The position numbers were made by a program, and so were the translations under genes. Shown here piece after piece: positions 9,426 to 18,933 of a stretch of 64,000 nt of DNA. Under the pieces are notes generated by a model. It worked only from the letters and a program-made list of their open reading frames with translations. It was not told the origin of the DNA and did no database searches. Origin of the DNA: Diplonema papillatum (lineage: Eukaryota > Euglenozoa > Diplonemea > Diplonemida > Diplonemidae); assembly GCA_030068145.1 (NCBI GenBank), contig JAPJBO010000169.1:248001-312000 (forward strand), given 5' to 3'. How positions within the stretch are numbered: position 1 is the first letter of the stretch; the number at the start of each line of letters is the position of its first letter.

Positions 9426-11306
9426 CGAGTTAGTTCTTGAGAACAGGTGAGGTGGTTCCTTGTGCCTCCCCGTCGCCATCCTTGGCGCGTTGTTTGTTTT
9501 CGTGTTCGGTTTCGTTCTTTGTTTTTACGGTCTCACGGGGGGGTTCAGTGAGCTTTTTACTTTGCCCGCCCTCCCCTACTCCCGGAACTGAACGGAGGGG
9601 AAATGGAAATAAGAAGTGGGTGGTCTGCAGGGCTTTTCCTGGGGTCGGCGGGCGTTTGCGTCTTAGTTCGCCCTCCCGACGCCGCTTCGGATCCAGGAGA
9701 TTGCTCGTTGGTTGCACTTGTAATGTATACATACAATGTTTTCTTCATGCAGTTTTCTATCTGCATCCCGGTGACCGCTCGTAAGCTTGCTTCACCCTTT
9801 CTTTGGCCCTTCCTATGGCCAGGTGTGCATGCTGTCGGTGCACCGTGCATTCCTCTGACTCAGTCAGAGCGTTGTTGCTGCCAGGCATGGCGCCTTTGCG
9901 TTGCCGCAGTCTGTTGATTGCGCAATCTCTACTTTTTTGCCCTCCCGTTCTTTTCTTTCATAGGCATTGGCCGGTTAGCGGTCTAAGCTGCTGCTGCGGT
10001 TGCTGCTTGCGTCTGAGCGTCGACGTGGCGAGTCTTCGTCAAGCCCAGTCGTTCGAGCTTGTAGCGCTGCTTGTTGCGTCGAGGTCCAGCGCGTCGGCAA
10101 AGTTGGGTCCTCCTGCCGTCGGCGTTTCGTGAAAGGCGGGGGTTTGGGGGTCGGGCGGGTCCTCCAGTATCTGGTACCTCGCCACGAGCCCAGCGTCCTG
10201 CAGGTACGCGAGTGCTGCCTCCGGGTGCTCGAAGAGCAGGGGCCAGAGCATCTTGTGCCTCGAACCTGGCGCCGGTAGCTCCCTCGGGACCTTCGGGTCG
10301 GCTTCGAACACCTGCCTCCACATCGGCGCCCTCATGGCGTACCCGACTTTGCACTCGAGGAACAGGTGCGTGATCGGGCAGACGGGCGTCGCGTCGCAAA
10401 GCTCGCACGGACGGACTCTCTGCCTTTCTTCGGCTGCGAGGTCTTCCCAGTCTTTGCGGTACCGGTTGTGGAGGAGCTCGTGGTGCCCTGTCCTCAGCTG
10501 GCGGATTTCTCGCTCCGCACGCCTCGTGAGGTGCGCTGTTTTGGGCACCTTGCGTCCTCGAACGAGTTGCGCATACGGTAGCGGTCCGCCGGGACGGTAC
10601 GGGGATGCCTTCATCGCTGACGCATGCACGCTTTCCCAGGTGTGCTCGCGGTAGCGCGCCCTTGCCGTTGCGACCGTCATCGGTGGTTGTTTCTCCGCAT
10701 GCGCTGCAGAGATACCGTTTTTCGCCAGTGCGTCCGCCTCATCGTTACCCGCCAGGGCGCAGTGTCCGAAGACAAACTGCAGGATCGGTGTGTGCCCCTT
10801 CGCCACGAGCTTTTCGAGCAGCTGCCAGATTTCGATGTTGGCTGGCTCTTTCTGCTTGTGTGGGCCTCGCCTTAGCTCGGTCAGCAGTGAGCTGGAGTCC
10901 GTCAGGAACCAGGTGTTGGCCTGCGTGCGCTTAGTCCTGTGAAACGCCTTCGCTTCTACTTGTTTCAACGCTGCCCGCAGTGCTACCTGTTCTGCTCGAT
11001 AGCTCGTGGCCCACTTCCCGGCCTGCCGGCTTGACCGTGTCCTGAGCAGCGTCTGGTCCCTCCAGTTACCGCCGCGTCGCGTGTCGTAGATCACGAAGCC
11101 TGCCCCGCCCCATCTCGTCACTTTGTCGAGCGGGGTCGTCGTCCCGTGCAGCAGTTCGTGCTGGGCCTGTCTCGTCTTGAGTGCGGCCACGGAACCGTCC
11201 GTCCAGACTACCAGTTCCGGCTCAGGCAGCCCGTCCAGGACTTGCTCTACCGTCCTCCTGTTTTCGTCCGCGTTCTTCGACTTCTTGCGCGGCAGGGACG
11301 GCAGGG
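9425..11306 (-). mobile_element. RNase H LINE fragment (copy 2)
   Basis: This is the longest copy. On the minus strand it contains the ORF2 C-terminus (RNase H, Zn knuckle) and the 3' UTR, and ends at 9425 without its GATAACC tail, joined directly to the broken 5' side of copy 1. Its 5' end is truncated just upstream of RNase H, next to an A/T run at the edge of the central inverted-repeat element. Confidence 0.7.
10039..11190 (-). CDS. LINE ORF2 C-terminus: RNase H and Zn knuckle
   Basis: This is an open frame of 383 codons that continues open upstream to about 11300, where VVWTDGSV supplies the first RNase H aspartate. Further RNase H landmarks are WGGAGFVIYD, SYRAEQVALRAAL (Glu), FLTDSSSLL (Asp) and FGHCALAGNDEADALAK (His and last Asp). 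A C-terminal C-x2-C-x9-H-x4-C knuckle (CELC...HLFLEC) follows. RNase H after the reverse transcriptase is the arrangement of the I/Ingi group of LINEs. The reverse transcriptase and endonuclease are absent, so this is a 5'-truncated remnant, although the frame itself is open. Confidence 0.75.
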   Translation of the reverse strand: MAALKTRQAQHELLHGTTTPLDKVTRWGGAGFVIYDTRRGGNWRDQTLLRTRSSRQAGKWATSYRAEQVALRAALKQVEAKAFHRTKRTQANTWFLTDSSSLLTELRRGPHKQKEPANIEIWQLLEKLVAKGHTPILQFVFGHCALAGNDEADALAKNGISAAHAEKQPPMTVATARARYREHTWESVHASAMKASPYRPGGPLPYAQLVRGRKVPKTAHLTRRAEREIRQLRTGHHELLHNRYRKDWEDLAAEERQRVRPCELCDATPVCPITHLFLECKVGYAMRAPMWRQVFEADPKVPRELPAPGSRHKMLWPLLFEHPEAALAYLQDAGLVARYQILEDPPDPQTPAFHETPTAGGPNFADALDLDATSSATSSNDWA

Positions 11307-12377
11307 GAAAAAAAAAGCTTGCACCGCACTATTATCTAGTCCAAAAACAATACACTTTTTCATAGACAAAAGCCGGGTTGGCTCGAATAGAGGCTATTCA
11401 CATTGCATGTTCATAGGACCTCCAGTCTCGAATAAGCTGGAAAGAGTTATAAGGGCCATAGGTCTCTCTGGGGCTCCTCCGCTGTTAAAGCTGCGGCGGC
11501 GATCGTGGGTCCGGGGCTGACGGCGAGGCAGAAATGGGACCTGCAGAAGCGGCTACCGGGTCAGCGGGGTCGGGCTCCGTTGGCTGGAATGCGCACCTCG
11601 TCGGTACAAAAGTATCTTGCAACGGCAGTCCCCTTGGCCAGCCTGAGGCACAGCCCGGCGCTAGAAAAGGTGCGGCTTCAGCGCCGAGGGTTTCCGGCAC
11701 GCGCCTCCAATACGTCTTTCGCAATGGGAAAGGATGCGTGCAACTCTGTTGGAAAGGTCGGCGGAGCTGGCAGCGGCGAGGGCGTCGACGTGGACGGGGG
11801 CTCGTTGGATGGCCGATTTGCTGGCGATTGAAGTTCGCAAGGACGTGGTGCTCTTTCGTTGGTACACGTCAAAGGAGGCGACGCTGAGTGGGGACCCTAT
11901 GGCATTGAAAGTATGGGGAGAGCTTACACGCCCCCCCCTTCGCTAGTGGAGGCGGAATCTCAGAGGAAGGACTTCGATGCAGCGACTCTCTGCGAGCTGA
12001 TGGCTGTCGAAGTGCAGGACCACAGTCGGAAAGAACCCTGGCTCTGGGAGGTGAAGACTGGGAAGGCTCCTGGTCGTAGCTTGACACAAGTCTGGTAGGA
12101 GCTGAGGTGCTGCCTGTGGGGGTGTGTGTCCCGACGGACACAGCATTGCAACACTGGGCCGGCACCGATGCACATGCGAAAGAGAAGGAGGATGGGGGGT
12201 GATTCACTGGGTTGAACGCAGTCAACAAGTGTCCTGTGCATCAGACGCGAGAAGTCGCAGGTGACGAGCATCCGTTGTGAATTGGGTGAATAGCCTCTAT
12301 TCGAGCCAACCCGGCTTTTCTTGGTGCAAAAAGTGTATTGTTTTTGGAAAGCGCTGAGTTAGCTTTTTTTTTTTCCA
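11307..12377. mobile_element. Central element with about 60-90-bp inverted repeats
   Basis: CCAAAAACAATACACTTTTT followed by GCCGGGTTGGCTCGAATAGAGGCTATTCAC-like sequence at about 11340-11402 is repeated inverted at about 12285-12345. The similarity reaches out to an A-run/AGCT motif on both sides. The interior (11403-12284) has overlapping frames up to 119 codons with no transposase signature. It lies between LINE fragments in opposite orientations, so it may be a non-autonomous transposon or the turn of the palindrome. Confidence 0.6.
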
Positions 12378-12740
12378 TCCAGTTTGTCTTCGGACACTGC
12401 GCCCTGGCCGGTAACGATGAAGCGGACGCACTGGCGAAAAACGGTATCTCCGCAGCGCATGTGGAAAAACAACCACCAATGCCGGTAGCAACGGCAAGGG
12501 CACGCTACCGCGAGCACACCTGGGAAAGCGTGCATGCGTCAGCGATGAAGGCATCTCCGTACCGTCCCGGCGGACCGCTGCCGTATGCGCAACTCGTTCG
12601 AGGACGTACGGTGCCCAAAACAGCGCAGAAATCCGCCAGCTGAGGACAGGGCACCACGAGCTCCTTCACAACCGGTACCGCAAGGACAGGTATCCACCGT
12701 ACCGATAACCGATAACCGATAACCGATAACCTGCGGACCT
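12378..12740 (+). mobile_element. Internally deleted LINE copy ending in (GATAACC)n (copy 3)
   Basis: The copy starts inside RNase H (FGHCALAGNDEADALAKNG) and carries about 270 bp of coding sequence. It then jumps at GGTACCGCAAGGACAGGTATCCACC directly into the 3'-terminal GGTATCCACCGTACC and (GATAACC)4 tail. A short GGA(C)AGGTATCC microhomology lies at the jump. All sequence from the Zn knuckle to the distal 3' UTR is missing. Confidence 0.7.
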
Positions 12741-12864
12741 GTCACTCGTGCGCGTGTCTCTTGGCGCAAACGGGCTAGTAACGCCTGACCGTTTCGGATG
12801 CTGCTCTTCTGAGCGGCTGAAGGAACGGTGCTTGTTTTTCATTCATTCATTCATTCCTGCCAAA

Positions 12865-14160
12865 GCAAGCACACCTGGGAAAGCGTGCATGCGTCAGCGA
12901 TGAAGGCATCCCCGTACCGTCCCGGCGGACCGCTACCGTATGCGCAACTCGTTCGAGGACGCAAGGTGCCCAAAACAGCGCACCTCACGAGGCGTGCGGA
13001 GCGAGAAATCCGCCAGCTGAGGACAGGGCACCACGAGCTCCTCCACAACCGGTACCGCAAAGACTGGGAAGACCTCGCAGCCGAAGAAAGGCAGAGAGTC
13101 CGTCCGTGCGAGCTTTGCGACGCGACGCCCGTCTGCCCGATCACGCACCTGTTCCTCGAGTGCAAAGTCGGGTACGCCATGAGGGCGCCGATGTGGAGGC
13201 AGGTGTTCGAAGCCGACCCGAAGGTCCCGAGGGAGCTACCGGCGCCAGGTTCGAGGCACAAGATGCTCTGGCCCCTGCTTTTCGAGCACCCGGAGGCAGC
13301 ACTCGCCTACCTGCAGGACGCTGGGCTCGTGGCGAGGTACCAGATACTGGAGGACCCGCCCGACCCCCAAACCCCCGCCTTGCACGAAACGCCGCAGGCA
13401 GGAGGGCCCAACTTTGCCGACGCGCTGGACCTCGACGCAACAAGCAGCGCAACAAGCTCGAACGACTGGGCTTGACGAAGACTCGCCACATCGACGCTCA
13501 GACGCAAGCAGCAACAGCAGCAGCAGCTTAGACCGCTAACCGGCCAATGCCTATGAATGAAAAGAACGGGAGGGAAAAAAAAGAAGAGACCGAACGCAGA
13601 CAAACGCACAGGCGCCAAGCCTGGCAACAACAACCCTCAGACCGAGTCGGAGGAATGCACGGTGCACCGACAGCATGCACACCTGACCATAGGAAAGGTC
13701 AAAGTAAGGGTGAAGCAAGCTTACGAGCGGTCACCGGGATGCAGATAGAAAACTGCATGAAACAACGTACAAGTGCACTAGCAACCAACAAGACAATCTC
13801 CTGGAGCCGGCGTCGGGAGGGCGAACTAAGACGCTAACGCCCACCGACACCCGCATCGGACTGCCGCCGCGAAACAGCACCGCGCAGACCACCCCGGATC
13901 TCTCTTTTCTCCACCTCTTATTTCCATTTCCCCTCCGTTCAGTTCCGGGAGTAGGGGAGGGCGGGCAAAGTAAAAAGCTCACTGAACCCCCCCGCCACAA
14001 TGTGAGACTGTAAAAACAAAGAACGAAACCGAACACGAAAACAACCAACGCGCCAAGGATGGCGACGGAGAGGCACAAGGAACCACCTCACCTGTTCTCA
14101 AGAACTAACCCGAGGCAGGTATCCACCGTACCGATAACCGATAACCGATAACCGATAGCC
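12865..14160 (+). mobile_element. RNase H LINE 3' part with complete tail (copy 4)
   Basis: The copy runs from the region after RNase H through the Zn knuckle, the stop (about 13475) and the 3' UTR to GGTATCCACCGTACC(GATAACC)3. The 5' edge, next to an ATTC microsatellite at about 12838-12856, lies inside the coding part. The open frame 12828-13475 (215 codons) encodes the CELC...HLFLEC knuckle and the tail SSNDWA shared with copy 2. Confidence 0.7.
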
Positions 14161-14162
14161 GT

Positions 14163-14366
14163 TTTTTTTTTTTTTTTTTTTCAGGCCACCAGGGCACCTT
14201 ACTCCACTCCTTTGAGGTTCCCTTGATGGGGATGGTTGGGAAACCATACTAGGTATGGAAGCCATCCTTTCGCGGACCAGTTTCCGCTCGGCTATTGAAC
14301 TAGGGCTTGCATCTCGGAGTTCATCCCCAAACGCCTGGAGAAGTTGGCCAGTCAGGGAATCGAACC
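14163..14366 (-). mobile_element. Poly(A)-tailed SINE-like fragment
   Basis: On the minus strand this begins with a B-box-like GGTTCGATTCCCTGACTGG and runs about 180 bp to GTGGCCTG, followed by a run of about 20 A (the T-run at 14163-14182 on plus). The A-box half is missing. It is a second, unrelated tRNA-derived retroposon, wedged between the LINE tail and the other SINE. Confidence 0.55.
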
Positions 14367-14379
14367 ATAGCCAAAATGC

Positions 14380-14592
14380 ATATGGGTGGCAGAGTGAGCG
14401 GGTGACGGCCTTCAGGCGGGTCGGCCCGGGTTCGAACCCCGCTCCTCACACTTTCCGGTCGAAGATTGGTTTCGAAGTTTTGTTGCGTTTCGGGGTCCAA
14501 TGTGCCCGAAAATTGCGTTTTTGCGGAGTTTCTCAGTCTCGCGGTATTTGGGTCACCACGGGAAACGGAGTCGGGGGGGCCGGGGGGGGTCT
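14380..14592 (+). mobile_element. tRNA-derived SINE copy, interrupted
   Basis: The head carries GGGTGGCAGAGTGAGCGGG (A-box) and GGGTTCGAACCCC (B-box). The body has GTTGCGTTTCGGGGTCCAATG, an extra 40-bp segment not in the 8160-8383 copy, and GCGGTATTTGGGTCACC. The G-run at its end is followed by the 624-bp array. The expected continuation (GGGTACTGGCGCCGAACTTGCC-like) resumes only after that array, at about 16390. Confidence 0.7.
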
Positions 14593-16391
14593 CCGGTTGC
14601 TTTGGCAACCTGTCGCTTTTGTGACGCCACAAACTTCGTTTCCCGAGACGTTACCATACGGCCCAACCCCCGAACACCAAGAGAGGTACAGTTTGGAAGG
14701 GACTGCATGTCAAAGCAGGAAAAGGCATATGGAAACGCTCAGAACCGATAAAGAACAAAAAAGGTCGTAACCCAACACAGGACGAGAAGGAAGGAGCAGC
14801 ACCACCAGAACCGAGAAAGAACAAAAAAAGAAGAATACTACGCACCAAACCCACCACCCTCCCCAACCCGGGCTTCCTTTTTACCCCTGCAAACCCGTGA
14901 ATAGGTGCTACGGGAGTATCTGGCAACCGCTGCTTAACAGTGCTCACGTGGGCGGTGTCTTCGGACAGCACCTCGTGATGTTCGCATCACAAAACAAAGA
15001 AGACAGTGAAATGGTCGTTACCTGGTCGGGTTTCGCTCGCGACCGTTTCCTGAACAATCCTTCACTAAATCCGCGGTTAAATAACCTGGCCTCAGTGGTG
15101 CAAGCACCACGCGCTCTTCAAACCCAAGAAACATTTTCCCCCCGTTGAGACCTGCCGGCCCTAAAACGGCACAGGACTGGTTCTCCATTGACAAACGCCT
15201 TGCTTAAGCTCGGCACCCGGTTGCTTTGGCAACCTGTCGCTTTTGTGACGCCACAAACTTCGTTTCCCGAGACGTTACCATACGGCCCAACCCCCGAACA
15301 CCAAGAGAGGTACAGTTTGGAAGGGACTGCATGTCAAAGCAGGAAAAGGCATATGGAAACGCTCAGAACCGATAAAGAACAAAAAAAGTCGTAACCCAAC
15401 ACAGGACGAGAAGGAAGGAGCAGCACCACCAGAACCGAGAAAGAACAAAAAAAGAAGAATACTACGCACCAAACCCACCACCCTCCCCAACCCGGGCTTC
15501 CTTTTTACCCCTGCAAACCCGTGAATAGGTGCTACGGGAGTATCTGGCAACCGCTGCTTAACAGTGCTCACGTGGGCGGTGTCTTCGGACAGCACCTCGT
15601 GATGTTCGCATCACAAAACAAAGAAGACAGTGAAATGGTCGTTACCTGGTCGGGTTTCGCTCGCGACCGTTTCCTGAACAATCCTTCACTAAATCCGCGG
15701 TTAAATAACCTGGCCTCAGTGGTGCAAGCACCACGCGCTCTTCAAACCCAAGAAACATTTTCCCCCCGTTGAGACCTGCCGGCCCTAAAACGGCACAGGA
15801 CTGGTTCTCCATTGACAAACGCCTTGCTTAAGCTCGGCACCCGGTTGCTTTGGCAACCTGTCGCTTTTGTGACGCCACAAACTTCGTTTCCCGAGACGTT
15901 ACCATACGGCCCAACCCCCGAACACCAAGAGAGGTACAGTTTGGAAGGGACTGCATGTCAAAGCAGGAAAAGGCATATGGAAACGCTCAGAACCGATAAA
16001 GAACAAAAAAAGTCGTAACCCAACACAGGACGAGAAGGAAGGAGCAGCACCACCAGAACCGAGAAAGAACAAAAAAAGAAGAATACTACGCACCAAACCC
16101 ACCACCCTCCCCAACCCGGGCTTCCTTTTTACCCCTGCAAACCCGTGAATAGGTGCTACGGGAGTATCTGGCAACCGCTGCTTAACAATGCTCACGTGGG
16201 CGGTGTCTTCGGACAGCACCTCGTGATGTTCGCATCACAAAACAAAGAAGACAGTGAAATGGTCGTTACCTGGTCGGGTTTCGCTCGCGACCGTTTCCTG
16301 AACAATCCTTCACTAAATCCGCGGTTAAATAACCTGGCCTCAGTGGTGCAAGCACCACGCGCTCTTCAAACCCAAGAAACATTTTCCCCCC
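14593..16391. repeat. 624-bp tandem repeat, 2.9 copies
   Basis: Copies start at 14593, 15217 and 15841, each with CCGGTTGCTTTGGCAACC. The period is exactly 624 bp and the copies are almost identical (a few substitutions). The third ends near 16391. Each copy starts with a small palindrome (GGTTGC/GCAACC). The 83-, 68- and 106-codon frames that recur in every copy have no motifs, so I read the array as non-coding. Its near identity says it was amplified recently, after the SINE it interrupts was in place. Confidence 0.9.
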
Positions 16392-16855
16392 GGGTACTGG
16401 CGCCGAACTTGCCACCAGAACCAGAACTTAGCTTCGCCTGGACTTTGTTTCGCCGAACTTAGCTTCGCCCGAACTTTGCTTCACCAGAACTTTGCTTCAC
16501 CAGAACTTTGCTTCACCCGAACTTTGCTTCACCCAGAAATTAGCTTCGCCCGGGAACTTAGCTTCACCCGAACTTTGCTTCGCCCGAACTTTGTTTCGCC
16601 CGAACTTAGCTTCGCCCGAACAGAACTTTGCTTCACCAGAACTTTGCTTCACCAGAACTTTGCTTCACCCGAACTTAGCTTCGCCCGAACTTTGCTTCAC
16701 CAGAACTTTGCTTCACCCGAACTTAGCTTCGCCCGATCTTAGCTTCACCAGAACTTTGCTTCACCCAGAAATTAGCTTCGCCCGATCTTAGCTTCAGAAC
16801 TTAGCTTCGCCCGAACTTTGCTGTTCCCCGAACTTTAACTGCCTCCAGTCTCGCC
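16392..16855 (+). repeat. GAACTTTGCTTCACC tandem array, right arm
   Basis: More than twenty units of GAACTT(T/A)GCTTC(A/G)CC(A/C) follow the linker GGGTACTGGCGCC. The array ends in CCGAACTTTAACTGCCTC and AGTCTCGCCACGCGCCGG. The same terminal sequence is found at about 41150-41200, which shows that both belong to one repeat family. Confidence 0.8.
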
Positions 16856-16891
16856 ACGCGCCGGCCTTAGCCGAGCGCACGTACTTTATGT

Positions 16892-17218
16892 TTATGCCGT
16901 TTCATCGTAACCACCGTCGCTTTGCCATTCAGGGCAACCACCCTCTTCTCCCACATCCTTCTCATGTGCGCCCCCGCCTTTGGGTCCCGCTACGTACTCC
17001 GCCCAAGCGTCTCGAGCTCGTTGAGGATGCCCTTGTTTTTGGGCGCCCTCCTGGATCGGACCCTTGAGGTCGCGAATCTCATGACACACAAGGCGCCGAA
17101 TCAGCGCGTTCTTCTTCCTCAGCTTCAGCTCTCTTTCCCGCGCCTTTGCAGCCGCAACTTTAGCGCTCGGCTTGATGAGAGAGCGGGTCTGGTTGTTTGG
17201 ACAATAAACCCATCTCAC
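16892..17218 (-). other. Short basic open frame inside intron 2
   Basis: A 108-codon minus-strand frame is rich in Lys/Arg/Glu (KVAAAKARERELKLRKK). It has no recognised domain and lies inside the giant intron just downstream of exon 2. It may be a transposon remnant or chance. Confidence 0.2.
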
Positions 17219-17334
17219 AAAAGCTCGCTACGCTCGGGGTTTGCTATCTCGAAAGTATCCCCTGACATCCCCCTACTTGTTCACTGTTCCGCTAGAAAAG
17301 GTGGTACGAGAGGTTTCTATAAAGGTTGGCATAC

Positions 17335-18444
17335 CGAAGGACTGTTGTCAAAAGTAAGTGCGTCCAGCGTAGCGTCGAGCACGGCCGCGCTCTCAAAGAT
17401 ACTTCTCGCCGGAATACCGAAATTGTCGTACTCCATGTAGTAAATGTCGTTTGTATACTTTTGGATGATGACTTCTGTCATTACGATGAAGCCCCCGGCG
17501 ACTTGACCACAGCTACTCCTGGTGTCGGGGCCCACGGTCTTGAATTGGATGGTTTCGACACCGATAGATTGTTCGGCGCTCTCAAGTACGCCGAACGAAT
17601 CAAAAACCTGCACAAATATGTTCCCGGTTGTCCACCCCTTGCTGCGTCGGTCGTTGTCGGCGGCCTCGTATGCGACAGCGAAGCCGCCGTTGTCCAAGCC
17701 CACAATGCACGTACTATTCAAGGACTCAGCTTTGCTCGACAGAACTTCGACTTCAAGGCCACTGAATGAGGCATTGTTGCCGAACGTTCTAACCACGATG
17801 CGCTGGCGGTCTTCCACCCAAGATACAACAAATCCACCTTCGTCGGTGAGCGATGCACTGTGGCCAGTGCACGTGGCACTGGGGTTGGAGTACAGGGTCT
17901 TCATAGAGGTCGGGTCCACAGACGGGCTGGCTACCGGTGACACGAAGAATAACCTCAGATTGCAGCGGCCTGCGGTGCTGTCGTCATAGATGATCACCAT
18001 ATCCTCATTGGCCAAGGTGAGGGCTATAGGGCGTGGTCTTGCGCTGCCAGTAGCAATGTCGAAAACCGATGTGAGCCCAAGTGCCGTCGAGTTGAACATT
18101 CCGGAAACCTTTTTCTGACCCCCACCTGCGGACGTTTGAAAGACAAAGAGACACGCATCATCGTTCTGGTGGCAAGCAATCGACGGGTATTCAGCATGCT
18201 CGTCGCGCACAACACGAACAGGGCCGTCCATGGGCCCTGCCACAAGCCCGGAAGGTATCTTCCAAACGACGCGAAACTGCTCATCGACGGTGTACGCTCC
18301 AGCCGGAAATTTCGCTCCTGGGTGTGCAGCGGCCTCGGGCACTACTACGTTGCCACCTTGTGTTTCGCGCACGGTGTAGAACGGTTCCCGCTCACCTGTT
18401 TCAATGAACACCGTGGCGAACTGACTCGCGACAGGCGCAGTTAC
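17335..18444 (-). CDS. Surface glycoprotein, exon 2: modules B and A'
   Basis: The exon holds 370 codons between a CCAAACAG acceptor (18445-18446) and a GTATGC donor (17334 downward), both phase 0. The first half (module B) begins V-T-A-P-V-A and contains ACHQNDDACLFVFQTSAGG, which matches the exon 3 module (ACLRDEATCVYVYASTGG). The second half (module A') contains NPSATCTGHSASL and CIVGLDNGGFAVAYEA, matching exon 1 (NPAASCSEPLV, CVAGLDDGGFAVVYQA). The DGGFAVVY-type motif resembles repeats in bacterial RTX or adhesin proteins, suggesting a beta-rich extracellular domain. A Met at 18483 lies in the preceding intron in frame but is not followed by a signal peptide. Confidence 0.75.
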
Positions 18445-18933
18445 CTGTTTGGAAGCGTGGTGCATAATATATGTGATCGCCATGTATGTGGTAGGCCCTT
18501 TCCAACATGGGACCCTTCGGTGTGTCCTCTTGGTATGTACACTGGTTTGGAGGCTTTGGATGTTGTGTGGGTTAAATTAGTCAAGCACTGTACACGATTG
18601 GCACATTGCAAGGTTCAAAGTTTCGTGGAATGTCGTCAACAGACTGGTTGCCCTCCTTCTCTGGCTTCCTTTGCTTTTAAGAGACTCGCTGGGGGGGGAG
18701 GGGGGGGGGGGGGTAGTCTGCGCCAGAATTAGATTTGCTCTTTTACTCGTAAAACAAGTGAATAATAGACAGAGGCCTCGTCCTGGTCGTCTTCTACTTG
18801 TGTTCGTGCATGCCGGTTGATCGACTTACCCTGCTTTACCACGCTTGTACTTCGGGTTCAGGATTCTGGTCAACCACCCAATGCGTTGTAGAGCAGCCCG
18901 CAAAAACGGAAGTACTAACAGAAACGCACACAC

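Larger units (their letters stand above)
8047..16855. repeat. Composite imperfect palindrome of SINE and LINE copies
   Basis: The left arm, read inward, is: GAACTT-type array (8047-8160), tRNA-like SINE on minus (about 8160-8383), GATAACC tail and LINE fragments on minus (8384-11306). The right arm mirrors this: LINE fragments on plus (12378-14115), GATAACC tail, tRNA-like SINE on plus (14380-14592), then a 624-bp array and the GAACTT array on plus (to 16855). An element with 60-100-bp inverted ends (11307-12377) sits at the centre. Arms differ by internal deletions and insertions, so this is an old or much-rearranged inverted duplication. Confidence 0.65.
5895..17334 (-). other. Giant transposon-filled intron 2 of the surface-protein gene
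   Basis: The intron is bounded by a GTATGC donor after codon S-P-S (17334 downward) and a TTTCACAG acceptor (5895-5896), both phase 0. It is about 11.4 kb, against 255 and 299 bp for the HSP60 introns and about 490 bp for intron 1 of this gene. It is filled with an ACTAGT-repeat element, a LINE/SINE palindrome and a 624-bp tandem array. The case for one gene across it is that exon 2 ends with a complete module A' and exon 3 begins with the next module B' in the same phase. An alternative is that the gene has been broken apart by the insertions and is no longer spliced across them. Confidence 0.65.

Noticed and set aside
14384-14455. Functional tRNA gene
   Set aside because: A- and B-boxes are present, but the acceptor ends do not pair and a body follows. 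It is a tRNA-derived SINE head.
14651-16219. 106-codon minus frames repeated three times
   Set aside because: They recur only because the 624-bp unit is tandemly repeated. No motif is visible and the unit interrupts a SINE.
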